DNA of 64,000 bases from BD2-11 sp965115885 (GCA_965115885.1 OZ220479.1:3534001-3598000), one strand, 5' to 3'; shown: positions 24,824-34,887, counted from the stretch's first letter. Notes: generated by a model from the sequence alone, not told the origin. Numbers and translations are program-made.

Positions 24824-25822
24824 CTACGTCACCACCGGCGAGCCGCTCGTCGGCTCGATCTCGCCGGTCCGCACGTCGACCGTGCGCAAGAGGCTCGTAG
24901 CCTCGCCCAGCAGGCGGTCCAAGGCCTTCCCGTGGTACACGGGATCGACTTCGATTCCAACGCTGTTGCGACCGCAAGCGGCTGCGGCCACCTGGGTGGA
25001 GGCGGTGCCGGTGAAGGGGTCCAACACCGTGTCTCCCACGAAGCTGAACATCCGGATCAGGCGATCGGCGAGCGCGATCGGATACGGAGCGGGGTGATCC
25101 CGGGTCGACGCTCCGGGGATGTCCGTCCAAATCTGGCGGAAGTGCGCCTTGAACCCGGCCTCGCCCAGCAGGCTGAGCGTTCGAGCGGCCGCGGTCGGCT
25201 TCCGGTAGCCACCCGGTTTTCTCTGCATGAGAATGAACTCGATGTCGTTCTTGATCACGGCGTTGGGTTCGTAGGGCTTGCCCAGGAATCCTCCGGATCC
25301 GCGCCGCGCCTCATGGGCCACATTCGCGATCTTGTGCCAGACGATGGGTGCCAAGTTGTCGAACCCGAGTCCCCTGCAACGGTCTTGGATGGACGCGTGC
25401 AGGGGAACCACGGTGTGGCGGCCACCGTTCTTCCGCCGCGACAGGCAGACGTCGCCCACGACACAGACCAACCGTCCCCCGGGCACCAGCGCCCGATGGC
25501 AACCGCGCCACACCGCGTCCAACTCGTCGAGGAATTCGTCGTAGTCGGCGATCCAACCCAACTGGCCCGGAGTGCGCCGATATTCCTTGAGCGTCCAGTA
25601 CGGAGGAGAGGTGAGGACGAGGTGGACCGACCCGGGGGGCAGAGCCGCCCGACGCGCATCCCCGAGCAGCAAGTGATGCCGTGTCGGGATCCGTTCCACC
25701 GCAGCGGAGATCATCGCCATGCTCGATGGATCCTTCGCGATCCGCGGCAGGTCGCGCGCGGGATTCTCCAAAGCCCTGAGCGGTTCCGGAACCAAGTTGT
25801 CGAGCGATGGGGTGGCGAGCAT
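24824..25822 (-). CDS. Beta-class DNA methyltransferase paired with the PaeR7I-like nuclease
   Basis: A 332-residue SAM-dependent DNA methyltransferase. The catalytic motif IV TSPPYW (71-76) precedes the SAM motif I LDPFTGTAST (267-276), the beta-class order used by N4-cytosine and some N6-adenine enzymes; SPPYW favours N4-cytosine. It is convergent with the restriction gene and should protect the same site, so the two form a type II system. Expression of nuclease and methylase from opposite strands must be balanced by separate promoters; none was identified. Confidence 0.9.
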   Translation of the reverse strand: MLATPSLDNLVPEPLRALENPARDLPRIAKDPSSMAMISAAVERIPTRHHLLLGDARRAALPPGSVHLVLTSPPYWTLKEYRRTPGQLGWIADYDEFLDELDAVWRGCHRALVPGGRLVCVVGDVCLSRRKNGGRHTVVPLHASIQDRCRGLGFDNLAPIVWHKIANVAHEARRGSGGFLGKPYEPNAVIKNDIEFILMQRKPGGYRKPTAAARTLSLLGEAGFKAHFRQIWTDIPGASTRDHPAPYPIALADRLIRMFSFVGDTVLDPFTGTASTQVAAAACGRNSVGIEVDPVYHGKALDRLLGEATSLLRTVDVRTGEIEPTSGSPVVT

Positions 25823-26019
25823 TGCCTATCGTCCTTGGAGCGAACCCTCCTCTTCGCTCTTCAAGGCTACCCGCACGGAAGCGACCTGTCGACAGGCATG
25901 GCTTTCTCCCGGAAACCAGAACGCGGACATGCAGGAAGAGCGGCGCATCCTCGCAATCGATGGGAATCGAGTCGCCGTTCCGCGCCCCGCTCGGCCGAGA
26001 CGCTTCCCGGAATCCGCCC

Positions 26020-27615
26020 TCAGCGCAACAGATCGCGGCCCGCGAGGTCCGCCGGCACCGGGACGCCCGCGAGCCCGGCCAGAGTGGGCGCCATGTCCAC
26101 GGTGCGCACGCGCAGATCCGAACGACCCGGCCGCACCCCCGCTCCCAGGAAGATCAGCGGCACGTGACGGTCGTGCCAATACGGAGATCCGTGGTTGGTT
26201 CCGCCCCCGGCGTACTCCACCGTGCCCGGGACGAGCCGGATCTCCAGGTGGACGCCGTAGCGGTGCAACGGACCCGGCATGCGCCCGGGGAAGCGGGAGT
26301 TTTGCTGCAACCTGACCAACGAGTCGGCGGAGGGTTCTCCGGCGAGTTCCGCTTCGGTCATGGCGTCGGCGACGAAATCCAGCTCCTCCAGCACCTGCGC
26401 GGCCCGCTCCCATCCGGCGTCCGACCCCGCATCCGCCGTCCCCGAAAGGGCCTCCCGTACCCGGAGGGCGGCGGCGCGCAGCTCCCGGCCGCCGATGCGG
26501 CCGCCCGGCAACCCGAGTTCCCGCAGGTACTCGGGCACCGGCTGCACGCCGTGATCCGAACTGAACCCCAACACCCACGCGCCCGCCCCGACCTCTTCGT
26601 CCAAAAAGGCGAAGAACTCGCCGAGCAGGCGGTCGAGACGCAGCAAGGCGTCGAACTGCTCCACGCTGAGGGGTCCGTAGCGGTGGCCCACGTAGTCCAC
26701 CTGGGAGAACGACACGCTCAGATAGTCCACGACGCCGTCGCGCCCCATGCCCAGCTCGCGCGCCGCGGTCGTCGCCAGCGCCAAGGTCGCCGCGTCCACC
26801 GCGGGCCGTTCCGCGATCCACTCGTTGAACCCCGAGGGCGAAGACGCGTCCCCCTCCCGGTCGAACCGATGCGGAAAGGCGGTGTGGACGCCGTCGGCCT
26901 CGTAGGGGACCCGATCCCCGCGCGGCACCGCGTCCTCCAAGCCTTCGGGAACGGAGCTGCGCCACACCGAGTCGGACAGGAACCGCGTTCGCGCCTCCCG
27001 GTTGAAGTCCTCGAGCCAGGCGGGGACCGCCGCCCGGTACCAAGTCGAAGTGACGTAGCGCCCCTGCTCGGCATCGAGCCAATAGACGTGCCCCGGCGCT
27101 CTTCCCGCCATCGTGATCGCCGCCCGGTCCTTCTTCGAGACCGAGACCACATGGGCCCCGGAGTCCGCGGCCACGACCCAGTCGGCCAAACCGCCGCGCA
27201 CCAAGTTGCGGGGCGAGCGCCCCGAGCGTTCGGGGATGCCGAGAATGGGGGACAGGCTGTCCGCGACGGCGTAGACGAACCGCACCTCGCCGGCCGCGTC
27301 GAACTCGTACCAATCGTTGGCGACGATTCCGTGCGTCTTGGGGAAGACGCCCGTCGAGAGCGTCGCGTGCCCCGCGGCGGTCTCCGTGACTCCGTGCTCG
27401 TGCGTCGCGTTGTCGAAGCGAAAGCCGTCGTCGAGCAACCTGCGAAATCCGCCCGAGTAGTGCTCGTCGTAGCGCTCGAGCTGCTCCGGGACGAGCTGAT
27501 CCACCACCACCATCACCATCAGCCGGGGAGACGGCCGCGGATCGGGGGGGCCGCATCCGGCCGGGAGGACGAGCAGGAGAAGCGCCGTGGGGAGGCGTCT
27601 GGAGGGGCGCGGCAT
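26020..27615 (-). CDS. PafA-like alkaline phosphatase superfamily lipoprotein
   Basis: A 531-residue exported protein with lipobox LPAGC at about residues 18-22. The alkaline-phosphatase fold is shown by VVVDQLVPEQLERY, the nucleophile region HGVTETAAGHATLSTG (Thr), and metal sites FSQVDYVGHRYG and SSDHGVQ. The layout fits phosphate-irrepressible PafA phosphatases, which release phosphate from organic esters outside the cytoplasm. The ATG at 27615 is set by the lipoprotein signal. Signal and fold are clear; substrate preference is inferred. Confidence 0.88.
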   Translation of the reverse strand: MPRPSRRLPTALLLLVLPAGCGPPDPRPSPRLMVMVVVDQLVPEQLERYDEHYSGGFRRLLDDGFRFDNATHEHGVTETAAGHATLSTGVFPKTHGIVANDWYEFDAAGEVRFVYAVADSLSPILGIPERSGRSPRNLVRGGLADWVVAADSGAHVVSVSKKDRAAITMAGRAPGHVYWLDAEQGRYVTSTWYRAAVPAWLEDFNREARTRFLSDSVWRSSVPEGLEDAVPRGDRVPYEADGVHTAFPHRFDREGDASSPSGFNEWIAERPAVDAATLALATTAARELGMGRDGVVDYLSVSFSQVDYVGHRYGPLSVEQFDALLRLDRLLGEFFAFLDEEVGAGAWVLGFSSDHGVQPVPEYLRELGLPGGRIGGRELRAAALRVREALSGTADAGSDAGWERAAQVLEELDFVADAMTEAELAGEPSADSLVRLQQNSRFPGRMPGPLHRYGVHLEIRLVPGTVEYAGGGTNHGSPYWHDRHVPLIFLGAGVRPGRSDLRVRTVDMAPTLAGLAGVPVPADLAGRDLLR

Positions 27616-28264
27616 CGGAGGGTCGGGCTCCGTCGGCGTGTCGGGGCGAATCGGGCGGGCGCGCGGACCGCCGGCCGGGTCTCCCGGCCGGGATCCGCTC
27701 GTTCCGCAACCGGAGACGAACGGTCGCCGCGCGCGCAGGGCTTCGCAAGGGCGGACGCGATCCCGCAAGGGGCGGAGCAGCCCGGATTCGAGGACCGTCG
27801 GCCGTTGGGTGGGCATCGTGCCCCCTGCCCCCTATGAGAGGAAGGGGAGACGCAACGGGCGGAGTCCGGGAGCTGTGCGAAAGCGCGCTGTTTTTCCGGA
27901 CGGGTTCCGCGCCTCTTCCCGCTTTCCGTCCCTCGACGCATCCGCGTTCGAACTCCCGAAATCGCGCCGAGGTCGGCGTTGGCCGCCGCGAGCGATGAGC
28001 CGACCGCCAGCGCCCTCGAGGGCGACGACGGCGCTTTGGCCATGGCGAAAGCGAGAGAGCCGGGCCGAAGAAGAAACGAGTTCCGGCGGGACGCCGAGCT
28101 CCTGCGGAGGTCGCGGGTCGCGGAGCTCGTCTGCGGTCCGGCGGGCGAAACCGCGGCGGGCGACGGCACTGCGCGCGCCCGCACCCCCCGGAGTTCGGGG
28201 CTCCCCCTTCCGTTGAAATCCGCTCCCGAAATCGGATCCCTCGGTCGTCGGGCGAAGGTCCGAC
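27616..28264. other. Intergenic region upstream of tRNA-Asn
   Basis: About 650 bases between the phosphatase start and the tRNA-Asn promoter. Open frames here have no recognisable domain. It should hold the phosphatase promoter, but no strong match was found. Confidence 0.4.
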
Positions 28265-28292
28265 TTGACATGCACGGGGATCGAGGTAGGAT
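28265..28292 (+). promoter_or_regulatory. Promoter of tRNA-Asn
   Basis: A perfect -35 TTGACA (28265-28270) and a TAGGAT -10 (28287-28292) with a 16-base spacer lie about 25 bases before the tRNA. Confidence 0.65.
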
Positions 28293-28317
28293 TGTTGGCT
28301 CCGTCGCGGCGCGTTTT

Positions 28318-28390
<73 letters not shown>

Positions 28391-28545
28391 TTATCGGGAG
28401 TTCGGTTTTTCCCGTCGCGGCGAGGGGGGGGCCGGCTTCCGGAGTACGCTCTTCCTTCGGGGTTAGGGGGCGCGTCCGGATCCGGCGCGTCCCGGCCCGA
28501 GCCGTGCGGCCGACGCTCCGCCGGTCGCGTCGGCGGGCCAACCCG

Positions 28546-29703
28546 TCAGGGCCGATAGTTCAGGATGACGCTGACGCTGGTGCGGGAGAAGTACGCGTCG
28601 CCGATGTCCGTTTCCGCCCGATTCCACCCGATTCGGAAAAGAGCGTTGATCTCGTCGGCCAAGTATCGGCTGACGCCCAGATACACCCGGGACGCGTTGT
28701 CGGCTTCCTCGCCCGGGATCAGGCGGGCGAACGCCGTCCGGATCAGGTAGTCCTTCGCGGTCAGCACCCCCGTGACGTTCAGCCGCATGTCCGCGGGCAG
28801 GGGCGCAGACACCTCGGCGTTCACCGACACCGCGTCGTATTCGGTCCGGCTCGCGTTGGACCGGTTCACGGTGGCTTGGATTCCGAGTTGCGCCGTGACC
28901 CCCGGCGACGCGAATCCATCCGACGACTCCAGCCCGTCGTACCGCGCCGTCGCGCCCACCTGAACGGTCCGGTCCCTGCGGAAGGGATCCGGAGCGTACG
29001 AGGTGCCCTGCTTCGGGTACCGGAACTCGGTAAGGGACCCGTAGGACCGAATCGTGAGCGCCGCCGCGTTCCACATCCGCCTCCACGAGGCCCCCAGCTC
29101 GACTCCTAGCCGGTCGCGGTCGAGCAGATCCAGCTGCGGCACGATCTCTTGGGCGTCGTAGTCCGACCGGCCGCCCTCGACGCTCGCGTCCCAGTAGGTG
29201 CCGCCGGCCTCTCGGGTTCGAAAGAGCGCGGCTCCCCTGTAGTTGGCGTATCCCGGCTCGAGGAAAAGGGGGATCGGCGGACGGTCCACCACCCTGCGCC
29301 CCCCCGCCCGCCCGCTGATCCTCAGTACCCCGAGGGACGTCGCTCTGCGAAAGGCGGCGTCGAGCACCCCGCTCCACACGCGGGGCGCGTAGTCGCGCAA
29401 CTTGAACCCGTAGGCGTCGAACTGCCGGACGCCGGCGTTGAAGGTGAGGCTAAGCCCGTCGAGCCCGTCGGGATTCGAGTCGAACGCGCCGCGGGCGGCG
29501 AGCTCGCCGCTCACAGCCGTAGCTTCGTCCACGCTGTCGATCACCGGGAGGGTCACGGACGGGATGCCGCCGCGGTACAGCTCCGCGGCCATCCCGCTGC
29601 TGAGGACCAGATCCGTCAGCCGCGTCTGCGCGGAGAGGGCCGCGGCCCATCCCGGGGCGGCCGCCAGCAGGATCGCGGCCGCGATTCGGGTCGAGCGCGT
29701 CAC
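28546..29703 (-). CDS. Predicted outer-membrane beta-barrel protein
   Basis: A 385-residue protein with a signal peptide (AAAILLAAAPGWAAALSAQ). The mature part is rich in alternating short amphipathic strands and ends in an aromatic-containing strand (SRTSVSVILNYRP), typical of outer-membrane barrels. No named family was recognised. The GTG at 29703 overlaps the stop of the coiled-coil gene by four bases. It is last in a five-gene operon with a two-component system, so it may be an envelope protein co-regulated with the kinase. Confidence 0.65.
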   Translation of the reverse strand: MTRSTRIAAAILLAAAPGWAAALSAQTRLTDLVLSSGMAAELYRGGIPSVTLPVIDSVDEATAVSGELAARGAFDSNPDGLDGLSLTFNAGVRQFDAYGFKLRDYAPRVWSGVLDAAFRRATSLGVLRISGRAGGRRVVDRPPIPLFLEPGYANYRGAALFRTREAGGTYWDASVEGGRSDYDAQEIVPQLDLLDRDRLGVELGASWRRMWNAAALTIRSYGSLTEFRYPKQGTSYAPDPFRRDRTVQVGATARYDGLESSDGFASPGVTAQLGIQATVNRSNASRTEYDAVSVNAEVSAPLPADMRLNVTGVLTAKDYLIRTAFARLIPGEEADNASRVYLGVSRYLADEINALFRIGWNRAETDIGDAYFSRTSVSVILNYRP

Positions 29704-30593
29704 GCGAGTTCCGCGCCGCCGATGCGCTGGCGAAACTCCGCCGCGCGCGCCGCGGCGACGTCGCGCCGCTCGACCAGGAACTCCCGGGTCCGGTTGAGCT
29801 GCCCGAGACGCTGCGCCAACTCCTCGCCCCCGGTCGGGTCTTCCGCATTGTCGGACGCTTCCTCCGGATTTCCCACGGGCATCCGGAGGTCGCCGAACAG
29901 GGAGAGGTTCGCCCCGAAGTCCCGCGCCATGCGGACATGCCGTTGCCGCTGTTCGAGCAACTCGATCTGCACGTCGATGTCGCGCAACAGCAGCCCGTAG
30001 CGCGCCGCGTGCCGCTCGAGAAGATCCGCCTTGGCCCGGATGTCGCTCCGAGTGTCCCCCGGTTCGATGTTGATTTCGGGGAACGGGTCGTCGTCGATCT
30101 CGACCGGGCGGGTAAGCCGGTCGGCTTCGTCGTACAGGTTGACGATCCGTCGGTTGAGAAGGTCCTCCTCGCGCTCGTCGGTTTCCCGGGAAAGTCCCTC
30201 GATCAGGCTGTCCAGCTCCACCAGCACGCTCTCCAGATACTCGCGCCGGGCCCGGTTCAGCGCGCTGGCGGCTTCGGCGAGACGCCGGTTGCGCAGCTCC
30301 ATTTCCCGGGCTCTCTCCTGATAGACCGCGAGCGCCCGTCCGTAGCGCGCCTGGTCGCCCGACCGGCGCGCTTCCGTGGCGTCGTTCATGGCGTCGTCGA
30401 ACAGATCGCGCGCGAGGTCGCGCGCGCTGAGGGCGGCGCCGTAGGCGTCCTCCGCGGCGCGATACGCGGAGCGGACGACGTCCTGCGCCGCGGCGGGCGA
30501 GGGAACTCCCGCGCAGAGGGCCGCGGCCAGCGCGACCAGTCGGAGCGAGCCCGCCGACTTCCTTCCGTCGCCCGATGCGGCCGATGGGGCCAT
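29700..30593 (-). CDS. Periplasmic coiled-coil protein of unknown function
   Basis: A 297-residue protein with a signal peptide (cut after AAAQ) followed by long charged helices, about residues 40-160 and 180-240, with heptad-like patterns. There are no catalytic motifs. It lies between the response regulator and the barrel gene, overlapping the latter, so the two products may work together in the envelope. No family was recognised. Confidence 0.65.
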   Translation of the reverse strand: MAPSAASGDGRKSAGSLRLVALAAALCAGVPSPAAAQDVVRSAYRAAEDAYGAALSARDLARDLFDDAMNDATEARRSGDQARYGRALAVYQERAREMELRNRRLAEAASALNRARREYLESVLVELDSLIEGLSRETDEREEDLLNRRIVNLYDEADRLTRPVEIDDDPFPEINIEPGDTRSDIRAKADLLERHAARYGLLLRDIDVQIELLEQRQRHVRMARDFGANLSLFGDLRMPVGNPEEASDNAEDPTGGEELAQRLGQLNRTREFLVERRDVAAARAAEFRQRIGGAELA

Positions 30594-30608
30594 GACCCGC
30601 CTCGAGGG

Positions 30609-32000
30609 TTACGCGTCGATGCCGTACTTCTCGAGCTTGTAGTAGAAGGCGCTGGGCTTGAGCCCCAGCACTCGAGCCGCTTCGGCCTTGATGCCTCCGG
30701 TCTGGTCGAGCGCCTGCCTGAGAAGCTCCGCTTCGATACCCTCGACCACATCGTTCAGGTTCTTCCCGTCCGCCGGCAGGTCGGCCGCCCGGGACGCCGG
30801 AGGCCCGGCGTCGTTCAGCGGCGGAAGGTCGTCCGCATCGATCACGGCGCCGTTCGCCATCAGGAGGGCCCGCTCGACCACGTTCTCCAGCTCGCGGACG
30901 TTCCCGGGCCAAGCGTATCCGGTCATCCGGTCCATCGCCGCCTTGGCGACTCCGTCGACCTTGGAGTTGGTCCGCTTGCGCAGCTTCGCGACGAAATGGT
31001 TCACCAGGAGGGGGATGTCCTCGACGCGGCTCCTCAGCGGAGGCAGAACGATCGGAACGACGTGCAGACGGTAGAAGAGGTCCTTGCGGAATTCGTTGCC
31101 GGAGAGGAGTCGTTCCGCGGGCGTGTTGGTGGCCGCCACGATGCGCACGTCCACGGAAATCGTCCGCTCGCCCCCGACGCGCTCGAGTTCCCGCTCCTGG
31201 ATCACGCGCAACAGCCGCACCTGCGTCATCGTCGAGACGGTGGAGATCTCGTCGAGGAAGATGGTCCCGCCGTCGGCGAGCTCGAAGCGCCCTCGACGTC
31301 TTCGATCCGCGCCCGTGAACGCGCCCTTCTCGTGTCCGAACAGCTCCGAATCGAGCAGGCTCTCCGAGAGAGCCCCGCAGTTCACGCGGACGAAGGGGCC
31401 GTCCCTGCGCGACGAGCTGGCGTGGATGGCGCGGGCCACGAGCTCCTTGCCCGTGCCGGACTCCCCGTAGATCATGACCGTCGACTCGCTCGGGGCCACG
31501 CGCGAAATCCAGTCGAACACCCGCCTCATCGACGGAGCCTCGCCGACGATCTGTCCGTACCGGGCCTCGGCTCCCTCCTTCAGCGACGCGTTCTCGATCC
31601 GCAACGCCACGTTCTCCTGGCGCAATTCCTCGCGCTCTTCGCGCTCCCGGAGCAGGCGACCCACCTTCACCGCGAATTCCTCCGGGGAAAACGGCTTGGT
31701 GATGAAATCGACCGCCCCCAGTTTCATCGCCTCCACGGCCCTGTCCACGGTGCCGAAGGCCGTGATCAACATCACGTCGGTCTCGGGGGCCTGCGCCCGG
31801 ATCCGCCGGAGCACCTCGATGCCGTCCATGCCCGCCATCCTGAGGTCGGTGATGACCAGATCGGCGCCGTGCTCGCCGAGCAGGTCCAGCCCCTCGCTTC
31901 CGTTCCCGGCCGAACGGGTCCGATGGCCGTGTTTGCGCAACAGCAGCTCGAGACCCTCGCGGATGGTGTCGTGATCGTCGATGATCAGCACTCGCGCCAT
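30609..32000 (-). CDS. NtrC-family sigma-54-dependent response regulator
   Basis: A 463-residue regulator: receiver domain (residues 1-120, phospho-Asp in LVITDLRMAG, Lys in ITKPFS), AAA+ activator domain (Walker A GESGTGKE, sigma-54 contact loop GAFTGA, Walker B GGTIFLDEIS, Arg finger region NEFRKDLFYRLHVVPI) and a Fis-type helix-turn-helix (EAARVLGLKPSAFYYKLEKYGI). It would activate sigma-54 promoters when phosphorylated by the kinase upstream. Target promoters were not found by eye. Confidence 0.95.
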   Translation of the reverse strand: MARVLIIDDHDTIREGLELLLRKHGHRTRSAGNGSEGLDLLGEHGADLVITDLRMAGMDGIEVLRRIRAQAPETDVMLITAFGTVDRAVEAMKLGAVDFITKPFSPEEFAVKVGRLLREREEREELRQENVALRIENASLKEGAEARYGQIVGEAPSMRRVFDWISRVAPSESTVMIYGESGTGKELVARAIHASSSRRDGPFVRVNCGALSESLLDSELFGHEKGAFTGADRRRRGRFELADGGTIFLDEISTVSTMTQVRLLRVIQERELERVGGERTISVDVRIVAATNTPAERLLSGNEFRKDLFYRLHVVPIVLPPLRSRVEDIPLLVNHFVAKLRKRTNSKVDGVAKAAMDRMTGYAWPGNVRELENVVERALLMANGAVIDADDLPPLNDAGPPASRAADLPADGKNLNDVVEGIEAELLRQALDQTGGIKAEAARVLGLKPSAFYYKLEKYGIDA

Positions 32001-32170
32001 GGCACCGGAAAGCCGGGCCCCCGAGAGGGGCGGTGGAAGAGAGATGGACGAAAACGGACCGAGGGCCGCCGTCGATCCCCGCGCGCGACCCGGGACGCCC
32101 GAAGCCCCCTCCCCCGGAGGATCGGGAATCCGGATGCGCGCCGGGCGCGGAGCCGACCGACGGGGACGGG

Positions 32171-33709
32171 CTAGCGGGCGCGGTTCTCGTCCCGCGCCAC
32201 CGGAAGCACCTCCGTGCCCGGCAAATATAGGCGGAACTCGGCGCCATTCCCACCCGCGCCGCCGCCGGAGACCAGCTCCACCCTGCCGTCGTGCGCCCGC
32301 GCCACCCCGGCCACGATCGCGAGTCCCAGGCCCGCGCCCTTTTCCTTGCCGGTGACGAAGGGTTGGAAAATTCGCGCCCGCAACTCTTCCGGGACGCCGG
32401 GCCCGTCGTCGCGCACGGAGACGACGACCTCGCCGTTGCTGGCCCACCCCTTCAGCCACACCCGGTCGCCGGCGGCGGCGGCGTTGCGCAACAGGTTCAG
32501 GACCATGCGCTTCACTTGGCCGGCGTCCGCCACCACGTCCAACCGCGCGTCCGGAAGATCGACATCGAGGCCGCCTCCCCTGGACTCGAGTTCCGGAGCG
32601 ACCAATTCCGCCGCCTCCTCGAGCGGCGCGCGGACGTCGTGCAGCGTTCGTCGGAGCGTCCGGGGCCGCGCGTAGACCAGAAAGTCCGTGATGATGCGGT
32701 TGAGCGCGTCCAGTTCCGTCCCGATCTTTCGGAAGAGCCGGGCCCTCTCCTCCGGGTCCTCGGCGTCCGCCGCGATGGCCGAGAAGAGCTTCAACCCCCC
32801 CAGGGGGTTGCGGATTTCGTGCGCGACTTGGGCGAGCATGAGGCGAAGTTGCTCGTCGCGCTGAATGATCCCGAGACGCATCCGTTCCATGGCTCGCGAG
32901 AGGCGGCCGACTTCGACGCCCGCCTCCGTCTCGACCGGGCGGGCGATCCGGCCCCGCTGGATGCGGAGCGCCACCATTCCGAGCCGCTCGAGCGGCTTGG
33001 CGATGCGTGCCGCCAGGGCCAGAGCCACGAGGACCGAGAGCACCGCCGCGAGCGCCGATGCGAGGAGCACCGACCTCTGCAGCCGCGCCAGGGGGGCGAG
33101 GTAGTCCGCGCGCATGAGCACGGCCAACGCGGCGTCGGAGTTCTCCAGGCGGGCGAAACCGTATTTGTAGTGGCGGCCGGCCGTGCCCTCGAAGAGCGGC
33201 GAGATGGCCGCTCCGTCCTCCCAGAGCTCGCTCAGGTCGTAGGCGGAAAAGATGAGCACGTCGGTGCCGATGATCGGAAGGGAGTCGGCCGACTCCGTCG
33301 TCACGATGGCGGTGTAGGAGAACGGCGAATCGGCGGTCTCCCCTCCGGCGGCGGACCGACGTCCGCGGCGGACGATCCAAGCCGCGTCCACGTACCCGCG
33401 GTCGACCAGGCTGCTCAGGCGCCGGTAGGCCTCGCGCCAGAAGGGATTCCCTTCGTCGCCGCGGCTGAGGAGGAGCAGGTCGGTCGCGTCCAGGCCGATC
33501 TCGGCCGCCACGCCCGCGGTGACCCGCAGCTTGTCGTCGAGTTCGTCCTCCAGCGCGCGGCGGGCGACCGAGAGCGCCATCCAGCTGCTGGTCGCCGTGA
33601 AGACGACCGCGAACGCCACCAGGACGAGCGAGTACAGACGGCGAAGGGGCACGCTGGAGGGTCTCCGCTGACGGTTCGGCTCCGAATCAGGAGCGCGTTG
33701 CCCGGCCAT
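32171..33709 (-). CDS. Sensor histidine kinase
   Basis: A 512-residue membrane kinase. Two membrane segments (about residues 25-45 and 215-235) enclose a ~170-residue periplasmic sensor, followed by a HAMP linker (AARIAKPLERLGMVALRI), the dimerisation helix with the phospho-acceptor in QVAHEIRNPLGGLK, and ATPase motifs (LLRNAAAAG, DDGPGVPEE, GAGLGLAIV). The NtrB/ZraS-like layout suits the sigma-54 regulator downstream. The signal sensed is unknown. It follows the lipoprotein gene by 15 bases. Confidence 0.94.
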   Translation of the reverse strand: MAGQRAPDSEPNRQRRPSSVPLRRLYSLVLVAFAVVFTATSSWMALSVARRALEDELDDKLRVTAGVAAEIGLDATDLLLLSRGDEGNPFWREAYRRLSSLVDRGYVDAAWIVRRGRRSAAGGETADSPFSYTAIVTTESADSLPIIGTDVLIFSAYDLSELWEDGAAISPLFEGTAGRHYKYGFARLENSDAALAVLMRADYLAPLARLQRSVLLASALAAVLSVLVALALAARIAKPLERLGMVALRIQRGRIARPVETEAGVEVGRLSRAMERMRLGIIQRDEQLRLMLAQVAHEIRNPLGGLKLFSAIAADAEDPEERARLFRKIGTELDALNRIITDFLVYARPRTLRRTLHDVRAPLEEAAELVAPELESRGGGLDVDLPDARLDVVADAGQVKRMVLNLLRNAAAAGDRVWLKGWASNGEVVVSVRDDGPGVPEELRARIFQPFVTGKEKGAGLGLAIVAGVARAHDGRVELVSGGGAGGNGAEFRLYLPGTEVLPVARDENRAR

Positions 33710-33724
33710 GCGGGCGGCCCCGCC

Positions 33725-34738
33725 TCACAGACCGCAGGGCACCCGCTGCAGGGCGATTTCGCTGAATCGAATTCTCGACTGCAACCTGGGCGCGACGACC
33801 AGATGGAACGGGGTCTGCACCACGGCCGCGGGCGAACAGAAATCCCCGGGGGCCCGCTCCACCAGCTGGACGATCGCGCCGTCGCGCACGGGCAGGATCG
33901 CCCTGACCTCCACCGCGCTCCCCGCCTCCCGACGGGCGCCGTCCCCGGCGATCACCACCATGTCCGCCGCCCAGTCGACGTCGGGAAGGGGAGCTTCTCC
34001 GGCGTGCCACCTCCAGAAGCCCTTCCACCCGGGCGGCGCGTCGTGCGCGCCCGGGCCGCCGAAGAAGACCTGGGGCGCCAACTCCAGATCTCCGGGCCGC
34101 GCTCCCTTGTCCAAGGTCGCGAACGGCACGCTCAAACCGTAGACGCTGGTCGCGGAATCCCCCAGCGTGCGGTCGTGGATCAGCCTGGAGACTTGGACGA
34201 CCCGACTGGCGTGGACGTCGGGCCCGGATCCGGCCGGATTCAGCGATCCGAGCGGTCCCGCCGCGCACCGCGTCCAGCTCCGCTCCTCGCCTCTGATCTC
34301 GTCCTGGACTCGAAGGATCACGCGGGCTTGGCTCCCGTCGAGATCGCAGTTCGGGCTGAGGAGGGGATCCAAGCCCTCGATGAAGAGGTTCAGGCCGGTC
34401 CCGCCGTTGATCTGAGCGACCAGCGTCGCGTAGGCCGAGGCGAACGCGCCCGGATCGCCCGGATTCCCGACGTCGATCTCGCTCCCGATCCTGCCCCGGT
34501 AGGAGATCGATTCGGACAGTTGCCAAGCGCCCGTCGACCGCCACGTGAGCGTCTGGCGCAACTCGCCCAGTCCGTCCGAAGGGAGCGGGCGCCGCTGGGT
34601 CACGACGTTCACGACCAACTGACCGGACTGGCCGAAGCGAAGCGCGGGTCCCGGACCCAACCCGTCGTCCCCGCACGCGGACGCGGCGGACGTCAGCAGG
34701 GCCATCCGAATCCACGGCACGCCGAACTTCCTTCTCAC
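33725..34738 (-). CDS. Lipoprotein of unknown function, first gene of the two-component operon
   Basis: A 337-residue protein with a probable lipoprotein signal (LLTSAASAC). The rest is predicted beta-rich, with cysteines in LSPNCDLDG, SWTRCAAG, GDFCSPAA and the terminal RVPCGL that could form disulfides. No known domain was recognised. Because it opens the operon with a sensor kinase, it could be an envelope component or a ligand-binding partner of the kinase; this is inference. Confidence 0.7.
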   Translation of the reverse strand: MRRKFGVPWIRMALLTSAASACGDDGLGPGPALRFGQSGQLVVNVVTQRRPLPSDGLGELRQTLTWRSTGAWQLSESISYRGRIGSEIDVGNPGDPGAFASAYATLVAQINGGTGLNLFIEGLDPLLSPNCDLDGSQARVILRVQDEIRGEERSWTRCAAGPLGSLNPAGSGPDVHASRVVQVSRLIHDRTLGDSATSVYGLSVPFATLDKGARPGDLELAPQVFFGGPGAHDAPPGWKGFWRWHAGEAPLPDVDWAADMVVIAGDGARREAGSAVEVRAILPVRDGAIVQLVERAPGDFCSPAAVVQTPFHLVVAPRLQSRIRFSEIALQRVPCGL

Positions 34739-34887
34739 GCCGACACTCCCGGATCGGCCGCTCTCCGGTTTGACGAAGCGGAGCGGTACGCCCGAATATA
34801 CGACGCTTTCGCCGTTTCGTCCCGTCGCCCCGCGCCGTTCGGACGCGCATGCCCGTTTTCCCCCGGCCCCCGAGTCGAAGGAGCCCT

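Noticed and set aside
27587..28216. 209-codon plus-strand frame upstream of tRNA-Asn
   Set aside because: It overlaps the signal-peptide end of the phosphatase and has no domain or codon pattern of a gene.
28546..32253. A 1235-codon minus-strand frame
   Set aside because: It joins the barrel gene with shadow frames of the coiled-coil and regulator genes; the GTG at 29703 is the real start of its only genuine part.
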